Assembly (NCBI GenBank): GCA_936440205.1
Contig: OW387147.1
Span: 18,129,629 to 18,193,628, forward strand
From: Lepidonotus clava
Taxonomy: Eukaryota > Annelida > Polychaeta > Phyllodocida > Polynoidae
DNA length: 64,000 nucleotides
Reading direction: 5' to 3'
Shown: one piece after another, positions 50,101-62,100 of the stretch
Position numbering within the stretch: the first letter of the stretch is position 1
Layout of the letters: every line of letters begins with the position of its first letter
Notes under the pieces: model-generated
Database searches by the model: none
Seen by the model: only the letters and a program-made list of their open reading frames with translations
Told to the model about the DNA's origin: nothing
Program-made: the position numbers and the translations under genes

Positions 50101-53100
50101 GCACGAGTTTCATCCTCCGGCGAGTCGTGTTGTGTGCCTTATTTAGTGATCTTAGATTGTCCAATAGGCCTATCACGACATGGTTAATCTTTTCGACAGC
50201 CTCGTCATGTTTTTCATTCATCAGAGCCAAGTCTTCGATCATTTGGTTCGAAGATTCTTGCAATACTCTAATCAATTCTCTGTTATATTTGACATCAGCT
50301 GCCAGCCCTTGATTCCAAGAGGTTGGAAGAGGAAAGGTCGGCCATCCTAGATCGTCCAGCATTGTGGGCAACTTCTTCATTCTTTTGACCCTTCCACCTG
50401 ATTTTAACTCCGACTCTTGATTTTGAGGGTCTTGTTGAGTGTTCTTTATTAGGGAACTTAAGGTTTCATTAAGAACTTCTCGGTACCGACCCTTAAGCGC
50501 CTGCGACGTCTGATCCATCCAATTGACCAGCGACCTGATATGGTAGCAGGCCCGATCGAGGGCGTCTCCCCCCTGTAGATATCGGTGACAGACCTGGCCA
50601 AAGGTAGCCTTGTTGAAGGGGCGCCTCCTTGGAATAGTGATAAGGAAGCCTTGTCGGACGTGTGTTATATCCGCGGTGGACATTAACTTCCCTGGTTTTA
50701 ACACTACTCCATATTGTTCTAAAGCTATCACTTCAGCGTTAGGGGCTAGCCCCTCAGGTGGGTTGGAGTCATTATGCACTCCCCTAATGCCCCCTATTAT
50801 AGCTAATACGAACAGCACTAGCCACTTCATTGTCTTTGTTTTGGCCTTAGCGATAGCTTGAGAAAGTTAATTTTGCAGTTTATCTAAAACATGTTCACAG
50901 CAAAGTTACCTTAATTTCCTGCGCACTACTATCATCCATGCGCTGAAATATGCTCTCCTCCCGGGTCCTCTGGTCCGTTTTAGTTTGGGACATGCTCGTA
51001 GAGGTTTTGCCCGTTGTCATTTACCACTCGCCTGATGATCCCGCTCTCGTCCTTGGTGACCGTGATTCTCAAGCCTCTCATACGTTCGCAGGACGAGGGG
51101 CGCATTGCTCTGAGGGGTCTTGGCCTAGTAGGTTCCAGTCCGAAACGGCCCCCGTTGGATCGTACGACGGTTGGCTCGAGGGGTATGGGTTCGGTACCTA
51201 TGGTTGGTTTGTCGCTGGGAGTGGGCTCGGCCACAGTGGGCCCCCCGGCTGGCTGGTTGGCGTCCACTGCTGCTGGTTCCATAGCAGCGGTGAGGGATTG
51301 GCGTTGCAGCTCGTTGTCAAGCTGCTCAAGTCTAAACAAGCGGGGTCCGCAGGCTGTAAGTGGTGGAGGAGGGGAGCTCCCGCTAGCCCGTTCCCCACCG
51401 GTGGGGTTGGCGCGTGTTGAACGGGTGCTACCTCCACTTTTAGTCCTGGAGCGGCGACGGTTAGCTGTTCCCTTCCCGATCGCCTTTCCAGAGTGGGCAG
51501 AGGTCGGCCGCCTCGTGTTGTTTGTAGGCTGGTACTTTCCTTGACGCATTTAGAGTTTTGTGTGGTCCTTTGAATGAAAGGAGCTATCTGAGTTTTAATC
51601 TCAGCTAACTGTTTGTTTGATTTTGGCACATCCAGTCCTACTGTTCTCCTAATTTCGTCAACAGTCTCAAATAGTTGGAACAGTGGTTGCGTAAGGTCCC
51701 AGAACCAGCCGGCCTGTATCTGCACCGGTTGGTTGGCCGCTTCCTCCTTCTGAACCGGCTTGGCCAACGCCGTTAGCCTTGGCTCGGGCTCCGAGTCACT
51801 CACCTCAGATAAATTGTAGAAGTCTTTATCTGCTGTCTTCTTTTTGGCTGGAGCCGATTTAGCGGACCTCTTGGCTCCGCCTGTGGTCGTTCTGGTGGGC
51901 CGCCGGGCTGGTGTCCTTGGCTTCTTCCGGGCAATCCCGGCGTCGGTCGAGTCCGGACGGACACCGCCCCGGCCCGGCCAACTCCACCGCCTAAGGGTCT
52001 GAGCCGGTTGTTTCTTAGTACTCTCCTTCTCGACTGCCTTTTCTTTCATTTGGTAAAATCCTAAAAGAATGGCCCAACGAACCTTCCCTTGGTAGGCAGC
52101 GCCCTCTGGTGGGGCCGGCTAATCCGTTTCCTTCTCAGGGGGACGATGATCCTTCCCTCCGTGTCCGCAGGGAAAGTAGTGGTTCCCTTTGGATTGCTAT
52201 GTGGCCGGAGGGCTAGACAGTTCCCCATGAGTCGGTGGATCAGTGTCCCAGCTAAGTTCTCTTTCTGCTCCTTCCAGGAGAAGTTGGAAGTTGAACAATT
52301 TTCTATCTCCAACTTCTGTTCAGAGATAGAATCAATATCTATCTCCGTTTCCTCCCGAGCTGGGTTGCGCGCACAATCACCTGCAGCAGAGGTGACCGTC
52401 TAGGAGCAGAGTTGCGGACCGACTGGTGGATCGGCGCGGATCCCACGAAATTATAACCGATCCGCTTGTCCATGCCGTCTCCATATTTGGAGCTGTATCT
52501 TGTTTCAGGTGGGGGGGGAACGCTTGCATCCGGTCCCAAGAGATGACGCCTAACCACTGGCATCTCTCTTGGCGTGCGCACCCTCCCTTTCTGCCACGCC
52601 CCTGGGCGCGGCGAGGTGGCCGTGAGGCAGACCACCTGTTCCATTAGCGCTGATGCTAACGGTGCCGCTCCGTCGAACCTTTATTTTCACAGGGCGGCTA
52701 AATTTCCTGCATTAATCATCCATGTCGTCGCTCTCCCCGCCGTTGGACAGAGCGACGTAGTTAGGGCGGCGGTTCCGTCGTAGGTTATAGCCACCTTTCG
52801 TCGGGACATGGTCCTTTACTGTTTTTTCTGGGCTCTGTTCCGATGTATCCAAGATCGGTACATCACCGCAGGGTAGTTTTATGGGCTTGTTGTTGCCTGG
52901 AGGGGATCTCCCCTCCAACGGCTGGTTTTTGCCCCTTCGTTTAGCTCGTTTGCGTTTCCTCTGTCCATTAGCGCCAGCTGTTCCCCGTTCACAGGCGGCT
53001 TTGTTAGGAACAAAGGATAAGTTTGTTGACAGCGCGGTGTCCGCACTGGTGCCCTGACCATCAGTGATTTGCCCATCCGTTTCTGCTAAATCAGTGGGAC

Positions 53101-56100
53101 TTGGACCAGGTTTTTGTGTAGGTACCTTCCTGGTCATAGGAACTGCATCATGCTCACGGGGACCGGTCGTTCCCGTTGAGTTTTCAGTCTCAGCACCCCT
53201 TATTTCGCCATCTTCCTCAGCGATTTCACCCGTCGGAGTGTGATGCAATTCAGGGTTTCGGTCAGGATCTGCCCCTTTTGAGTTAGTGATTTTCGCTTCT
53301 CTCACCAGTTTGGGAATGTTATGAGGGACGGCGGGAGACCAAGGCCCATGTGCAGGTTTGAGTTTTGAAATGTTTACTAGATGTGGGACCTGTTTTCCAG
53401 TTTTTAAAGACACTAGTCTAACAAGGTGGTCTCCTTTTGTTTCAATTACCCTGAATGGCCCAGTATACCTGTTTGAGAACTTAGACGCTTTATTTTCACT
53501 GGCTAAAGGGTCGTACATGTATACCATATCACCTTCGTACATCTGAGTGGGCCGCGCCCGCTCATCAATTCGCAGCCTCAGATCTTTTTCGTAGTTTTGA
53601 ACTACCCTTTCAGCCATATTCCTAAACATAGCAATATTATCCTTGGTTTGCATGAAAAACTCGCAGTCGTTCAGCGTTTCAGGAATTGTTCCCTGCTCAG
53701 GCATTCCCATACTGATTGGATCTCTGCCAAACAGCAGGGTGTGCGGGCTGTATCCCGACCGTACACTGATTGTGGATCTAACTGTCCATAATGCAATGGG
53801 AAGTAGATCGATCCAGTTACAGTGGTCGTCAGGGATATAATAAGCAATCAGGTTTTCAATGGTTTTATGTAGTCTTTCTACTCGAGCGTTGCCAGTCGGC
53901 ATTCGCCCGGTAGTGAACGTTTGTTTGCACGCTAGTCGTGTGGTGATTTCCCTGAATAGCCCTGAGAGGAAGGCCGCTCCCCGGTCTGTGTGCAGACGGT
54001 TTACCCGTCCATACCGACACACTATCCCGGTTAGGAAACAGTTGGCCGCGGTTTGCGCAGTGGAGTCTTTCGTGGTGAAAGCCTCCGGCCAACCTGTTAG
54101 TAGGTCTATGAAGGTCATGATATATTTTGACCCATCCCTAGCCCTCTTTAGTGGCCCGATGAAATCACACTGTACCACCTCAAAGGGTCGGGTTGGTCTC
54201 TCCCAAGACTTAGCTAAGGCCTTGAAATGCGGAGCCCGTCTCCTCAGAGAGCAGGTCTCACAAGCTTTCACATAGTCTACTATGTCGGCGTTCATGTTCC
54301 GCCAGTAGAATTTATCAGAGATTTTGGTAGTGAGGTTACTGATCCCTACATGTCCCCCAGCCAAGATGTCATTATGTAATAGTCTCAGGACTTTGGGAAT
54401 TAACTTTCCTGGAACTATCATACGAGGTTTTAGTCTGACCAGTTGGTCTTGGTGTTTGTTATACCTTTTGACGTTGAACCTACATAGTACCCCCGGTGCT
54501 ACCATTCCTACAAAATCAGCTTGGTCCATTATTCGCCTAGCTTCAAGGGGATCTGTCGGTAGGTCTCCGTCCTGCAGGTAGTCTATCAATTGCGCGCACT
54601 CTGCATCTTGGAGTTGCGCGTTTAATACCGTAGCCACAGAAAGCTCTTCATCCTGAACTTCGGCCTCAAATAACTCACATCCCACAGCGGGCTCATATTC
54701 TTCACCTGGGACATGCTCATGATAGACTCTAGACAAATAGTCCGGTAGAAAATGAGTCGCTCCTGGCTCATATATGATTTCAAAATCAAAATCTGATAAC
54801 GCTAAAGCCCACCGTCTCAGCCGGGCTGACGGGGCTTTGTAGGCACTCTGTAGCAGGGGAATCAACGGTTTGTGATCAGTCACTATTGTGATTTTAGCTC
54901 CCTGCAACATGTCCTCATAGTTCTTAATGCCTTTAATTACTGCCAGAGCCTCCTTTTCTGTTACCGAATAATTTAATTCGGCGTCCCGGAGAGTACATCC
55001 CCAGAAAGCAACCGGACGGTAGATTTCATCTAGTTTGTGACAAACCGCTGCACCGCACGCGGTGTCTGATGCGTCAGTTAGTAGATAGAAATGCCCTCCT
55101 ATATCTGGATGAATTAGTAAGGGTGGCGAGGTCAGCAATTTCTTTAACTGTTGAAACGCTTCCTCGCAGGCCTCTGTCCACTCAAAATAGACTTCTTTCT
55201 TTAGCAGCCGGTTTAAAGGCTTTGCTAGATCAGCGAAATTAGGGACAAACGATCGGTAGTAGTTACACAGTCCCAGAAAGGATTTAATAGTTTTCACATT
55301 ATGTGGACGGTTAAAGGCTGTAATCTTTTCTGTGGTTACCCTTTGTGTAGCCACTCCTTCCGCGTTTACTACGTGGCCGAGGAAATTGATTTCACTGCGG
55401 CACCACTCACACTTTGACGGTTTCAGTTTAAGATTAGCTCTCGCCAAAGCTTGGAGAACCACCTCAACGCTCGCCAGGTGTTCCTCAAATGTAGTGTCGT
55501 AGACAATTACGTCGTCTAAATATGCTAAGCATGTTCTAGGGATCAATCCCTTTAGCGCTATGGCCATTACCTTGGTAAACTGCCAAGGTGCGCCAACCAA
55601 GCCAAATGGTACACGCTTATACTGATACACACCCATCGGGGTTTCAAAAGCGGTATATTTTCTACTGCCTTCTTCGATTACACACTGATGATAGCCGCTC
55701 AACAGATCTAAGGCTGTCCACATAGTGGGTTTCTTGTAAGCCATATATAGGAAAAGCGAGCGAGCCGTGGGCATGGGAAATTTATCTTTAAAAGTGACTT
55801 GATTAAGCATGCGAAAGTCTGTACAGAGCCTAGGTTTGCCATCTTTCTTCTGCACTACCACCAGCGGGCTTCGCCAAGCCGATTCGCTGGGTTCTATGAC
55901 ACCTATATCTATGAGTTGCCTAACCTGTTCATCGATGATATCCATTTTCTGTGGAGAGTATCGGTATGGTCTAGAACTTATGACTCCCTGCGACTCATCC
56001 ACAATGATTCTCATCGGCGCTATTTCACAATGACCTAACTCTTCCATTGAGAACGCTAGTGCATTTCTATTGTTATTAAGCATTTTCCTAAACCTTACCT

Positions 56101-59100
56101 GTTGTTCTTCGTTTAAGCACGACTCGGTCAGATCTATTTTACTTCGCTTAATCCCTTCGGTTTTCCCTTATGTCATCAGACATAGTGGATTGCAACCTGA
56201 GCTGGGATCCTTTCCAGCCATAAGGCTCTCTCTGCTTCCCAGAATGTTCTTTTCAAACCCGGATCTTTTCTGATCACAGAGAGCATGGCTCAACTGAACC
56301 CACGACGTCCAAGAAATGAGGTCTTGGACATGCAGTATTCAGCTTTACCATGGCCTGACTGTACATTGAGCCCTCTCTGATACCGATAGGTTGCAATAAA
56401 CTCTACCGGTCAAACAGAGACGACCGGCCAGTGACCCAGTCGATAGCGATTACCGGTCCCAAGTCACCCTGGGTGGTCACCGACGGTCTGATCCAGGTGA
56501 ATCGTGCAAACCCACACTGAACTTTGACCGTTTTCACTGGCCTTGCCTGTTCACTCCTGAGTGATGGAACTACTGTCAGGAGCTAGGTGAGGTCTGTCGA
56601 CCCCGTACCACGCACATACCACTTACAGGTGGGGGAAGAGCGAAACCACCGGCAGCCCGATATGTGCGCCGACTAGACGGTACCACAGTAGGATGTTGAT
56701 TCATCCTTCGCTAGACACGGGGGCCTTCAGTACGTCTCTCCCCAGCACTATAGATGAAGTTTAACGTGTCCCCGGACCCTTGCGAGCCCACTGCCGCCTG
56801 TTAAATGCTACCCGTCGAGGAGCTCATCCCTCTTGGTAACATTTTCATCCATTTTACCTCGGGATTTCTCCTCAGAGGTTTGGCTTTCCATTTGCACTGC
56901 GTCTTTCATTACTTCTACAGAAATCCTACAGATGGACATTGGGGTCTCTGTTTTAGTTAGATAACACAAGTCTAGGAACTCCTCTATCTGATTTTGGTTT
57001 ACCTCAGGCACTGCGCATTCTTCCGCAAAAGCTAATACTTCCTGGGGAGTGATTTCTTGCATTTCATCTAGCGGATTCATGACTTTGATCCACCACTGGC
57101 TTCCCACCGTATTCACGCACCCCTCTACTAGGACTGGTGCGGTTACCGCCGGTGCGCAGTAAGCTACCGGTGAGTCTAATCCCAGCGGCTCTCGAGTGGT
57201 TACCGGTATGATGCATTCATTCCCCGGCGGAATTTTCACTGTTTCTTTGCTAACTATAGGGTTTCCACAAAACACTTCTATCTTTGCGCCTGGTAGAGAT
57301 AAATCTGATCGAAGCACTGTTAATAAGTTTCTCCCGATTACTATTAGGTGGCATAGATCGTCCACTATGTTGAAATCATAGCAGACCACCGATCCCTGGA
57401 TTGAAAACTTACATCTAATTTGTTCTAGTATTACTTGAGACGAGTTGTCTGCCAAACTGATGTTTCCCTTCGATACCTTCCATTCATCTAAAATGCACTG
57501 TTTAGGGATCTGCCGTTTACAATGGGTGGACATGAAGCAATCGCTCGCTCCTGTGTCTACTAAAGATCTAACCTCCTTCTGATCATCAAATCTTAACGTT
57601 AAGAAAAATGCTTCGTCTCCTATCTCTCTTCTAGCCGGTCCGTCCACTGCGCCTAATTCTATCGTGGAATGAACGGACCCTTCCTCTAGTTTCCCTGATT
57701 CTTTTGTTCGGTACCACTGGCTTTGCTATCTTTGTAGATCCGCGGGGGTTTTTCCCTCAACCTATTCTTTAACCACAAGCACGCTTCTGTAGAGTGACCA
57801 TGTTGTTGGTGAATGATACAAAACTTACTTTCATCAAAAGGCAACCTGGGTCTCTCTACTTTCTGTTGAGTTGGCAGATTCTTTCCCTTATCTGCCTCTC
57901 TGTTCGGGGCGATATTGGATTTAGGCTTCTGATCTGAATTTCTTTCACCTTTCTGGTTTTCGTACCTATCTTTTCTCTCATAACCTTGCTGTTTAAAGTT
58001 ACTACCACTCTGGGGAGTCCCGCTTTGCCCTGGCTTTGGTTTCTGGAACCATGGAGCGGCCTCCAGTCGGGCCAGCACCACTCCAAATCGTTCGGAGATG
58101 GAGTTTAGGGCCGCGGTCTCCTCTGATTCCTGGCTTCCAGCCAGTTCGCTCACTGCATTAGATATTTTAGTTCCCCCTTTGCCTTTGTCCAACGATTCTA
58201 GCCTCGTTGCACAATCCACCGCTTCGGTGAACGACTTAGGGTCCAGTATAGCTACTTGCCTGGCTACGCCCTGTTTTAATCCCTCTAAAAACACAGCTAA
58301 CATCATGCTTTCACTCGCCTCTGCTTTAACTTGCTTTTGTTTCAGAACACCTGCAAATTCGATCACGCTCTGGTCTTTTCCTTGCTTAAGGCCACAGAAC
58401 TCTGCGTGTTTCTGCCACTTAGCTCTTCGATCACCGAAGATCTTGGTCATTTGGGCTTCTAGCTTCTCAAATGAGTCTTTCTCACTCTCAGCTAACGCTC
58501 CTGCCCAGTCGTCGGCCCTTCCTTTTAGGCCTAACAGCGCCATATTCAGGAGATGGGCGTCCGACCAGTCATAGATAGCTTTCAGTCGTTTTAATTCCCT
58601 GAAATACTTTTCTATTTGCTCGTCTTCTTTTCCACTAAACCACGGTAACCTAATGTTTGGTCCCCTTTGGTGACCACTGTGAGTCGTTTCACGCACTGGC
58701 GCTGGTGTTTGCCCCAGTGCCAGACCCAACTGTGGTAGAATTTCCCAAATATTTGGTTGATTCGGTGGGTTTGGAGGGTTGTTCTGACCTGGTGGGCCCG
58801 GCGGACCTGGTGGTCCGGGCGGTGGAGGATTCGGTGGGTTTGGGGGGTTGTTGAGTTGGTTAAGGAAGGGATTGTTGTTCTGGTTCGGGGGAGGGTTATT
58901 GGGTCCTGGTGGATTTGCTTGATTATTCTGGCCTGCTGGGGCTTGCTGACCCTGCTGGTTATCCGCTCTTCCTCGGCCTGCGTTAAGATTGGCAGCGAGT
59001 GCCATCGCCTGCAATAGGTGAGGGAGCAGGTTTTGATCGACCCCACCCCCTGCTGGCACGGCCCGGCCAGGCTGTTGGCCCGGTTGGCCTCCCCCATCAT

Positions 59101-62100
59101 TTTGTTGCAGTCCCCCAAGGTTTACCCCAGGATTAGGCTGCTGTATTCCCGGATTCGCACCACCATTTCCCCCTGCACCGGGTTGCTGGAGTCCCCCAGG
59201 GTTTATCCCCAGATTGGGCTGATTCGGAGGGGGATTATTAATAAGGTTTTGGGGAGGGTTGTTGAGAAGGTTTTGAGGAGGGTTAGGCCCTTGTGGGTTG
59301 GCCTGATTATCCTGGCCTCCCTGGACCTGCTGATTAAGAGGAGGAATAAGTCCTTGAGGGTTGGCCTGATCGTTCTGGCCCCCTTGAACTTGTTGATTAA
59401 GGGGAGGATTGGCCTGATTACCTTGGCCTCCTTGGGCCTGTTGATTAAGAGGAGGAATAAGTCCTGCCTGCACGCCTCGGTCCGGCTGCTGAATTAGGAT
59501 CTGGCCATTCCCATTGTTTTGTTGGGGTCCCCCAGGGTCCATCCCACGGTTAGGATGCCATGCCCCCAGATCTACACCCCCAGCTCCCCCTTCATCGGGT
59601 TGCTGGCGTTGATCTCTATCCTCTCTTTCTTCTACTAGATCCATCAAAGGAACGCCCCCTTCCGCCATATTATTTTCGTGGAGGTTTTGTATATCGTGAT
59701 CGTCCCACTGTTCTTTCACAGGTATTTCCTCTACACTAATTTCGTCCTCACTCTCTAGTTTAGCTTTCTTACCTGTGTCTAAAACATCCTTGGTAATAAG
59801 TTCGTATGAAGACGAGGTTGATTTATCTTCTCTAGCTAATTTTCTATCAGGACTACCCCCTCTGACATCTGCGGCTGCTTGTTCCGTCTCGCTATTTTCT
59901 CCCTCGTACTCGTCCTCGTATTCCTCATACAATTCATGAGTTAGAGTGTTAAAATCTTGTGCTTTAAGCGTTACATTTTCTTCACTATCCTGATCGCTTA
60001 GCCTCTCTAAATCTATGTGCTTTTCGGGGCTTGAGTCTGCCCACTGCTTTAATATTTCGGCTGGATCAAAGGCCTGAGCTTCCGTTCCTTTACCAGCTTG
60101 GTCTAAGTTCGTTTCTACACCGTAAGTTAATCGATAGGGTTGTAAATTGCCTACTTTCTCGCTGTTTCCCTCTGCTTCCCTTCCCACTCCCCTATCCCTG
60201 CCCACTGTTTTTCCTTTAGCTACAGTGGAATAAGGAATGGGCGCCCCCGGGTTGGGGTGAGTTGGTGTTACCAGTGGGTGACTGATAAACTCAAGTCGTT
60301 GGGGTAATGGATAGGTGAGAGAGCTCCCATCAGGTAGGATTACCGGATTTTCGGGGCGTTTTCCCCCTGATGGGCTGGAGTTATCCGCGGTGTTTTGTCG
60401 TTGTTTTAGATTTCCTGAAGAAAATAGGTTATCTCCATTGGAAACTTCCTGTTCGCCTTCACCTCCCGCTGCGGGCAGTAAACGATAAGGAACACTTTGG
60501 TTACACCACGGATTGTTCACATCAGATTCACAGGTGGAGCGAGAGCTAGTACCAGTTTCGTGGTCCGTAGGTGGTACGTACCCTGGGTTCCAATATTGCT
60601 GATATTCCGTGAGACGGTTCTTCCCTTCAACTCGTCCCGAGTGTGTTAGGGTTTCAAGTCCTTCGTCAAGAACCGGCCTATCTTTGGACCCTATAGACCC
60701 ATGCTCTAAGAAAGGTTGACTTTTTCATCTTTTTACAGCCATATTTGAAGCATGTTACTCACACCAAAGGAACTTTAGATTCATGTATTGGGTACCTGAG
60801 GATGTAGAAGGCATTATTGTCTTTTCTTTAAGTGGTTGTATGACATTGTAGTCCCATTTTTAATGATTTGATGCACAAAAAACCTTTCATATCACAAATT
60901 TTCATATTTTCAACCGAATCCTATGGTAAATTCTCATAGAGAATCCTTGAAATCATCAATTTTTGCCCTTTTTGACCATTTTGAATTTTTAAAGATTTAG
61001 CCGTAAAATTATGAATATACATAACAGCCACTAACATTATACATCATTGTAATCTTCAAGTAAAGACAGATATGCCCAATAAATTTATTTTCACATATCA
61101 CAAACATTACATTCTTTCTATACAGCCTCAAATCAGATTACATGACTTAATAGTAAAAGTTTTTTTCATTTTTCCAACTTTAGTTCTAAATAGAATGTTT
61201 TCATTCTATGATATGTTTTACAAAACAAGTCTGGATGGATTGACCATTTCATTCTGAATTCTATGGTACATGAAGTAATACTGTAGCTCATTTACCTAGA
61301 AAGTTATGGTTGTTTGAAAAAAATGCCTTTTTCCATAACTTTTAAAGTCACCCTTTCTTGGTGCATAGGTCTATAGGTGCCAGGGAAATGGTTTACCTTT
61401 GCCACGGGTTTGGTAATTTTGTGCACCTTCGGGGCAGAGCTGCTTGGGTCTGGCTGCGACCTCCTGTCTCTGTGCCTCCCCGTCTAAGGGATTACCTACC
61501 AGGTGGCGGTTTTCCACATTCCCTGTGTATGATGTTGACACATCGTGTCCTGCGGGCTGCAAAGATTGAGGCTTGGGGTTAGAGGAAGCCTCAAAATCAC
61601 CGGTGGCTGACATCAAGGATGAGCAAAACGGCACAAGTCATGTTTCGGGTAATCTCCACCAAATGAACTATTGTTAAAGTTGATTTTAGACTGCGTAAGA
61701 TTCGTGTATATCCAAGTCTTCATGAGTTGCTTTTCCAGAATGCCTGAGTAATTCAGACTGCGTTTAAAGTTTGTCCATTCACTTCCCAATAGTTCAAAAG
61801 AAATGAACGATGAGGGAGCTTCTTAATATGAAAGGGTTTTTATTCAGTACACATCTCATCCCGAGTCAAAGCCACCATGTATAAGTCTTCATCAGTCCAC
61901 CTCCCATCTCCTATCAGCAATCAACCACATTTAGAACACGAGTTGCTCCAACACCTTCTAGACCATTCTAGTATTCAGCTCTAACACAATCCTATGTCCG
62001 AGGTAGTGGGTATTGGTAAACTCCAGTCTGTTACACGGAGTCGATGTACTTACTCCAGGTATAACTCCTTGGCTAAACATATTTAGCTGATGTTCTCACT

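Noticed and set aside
50950-51544. Plus-strand frames of 156 and 176 codons opposite the accessory region
   Set aside because: Shadows of stop-poor GC-rich DNA; no Kozak or domain support.
58098-59497. Plus-strand frames opposite gag
   Set aside because: Antisense shadows of the biased gag repeat region.
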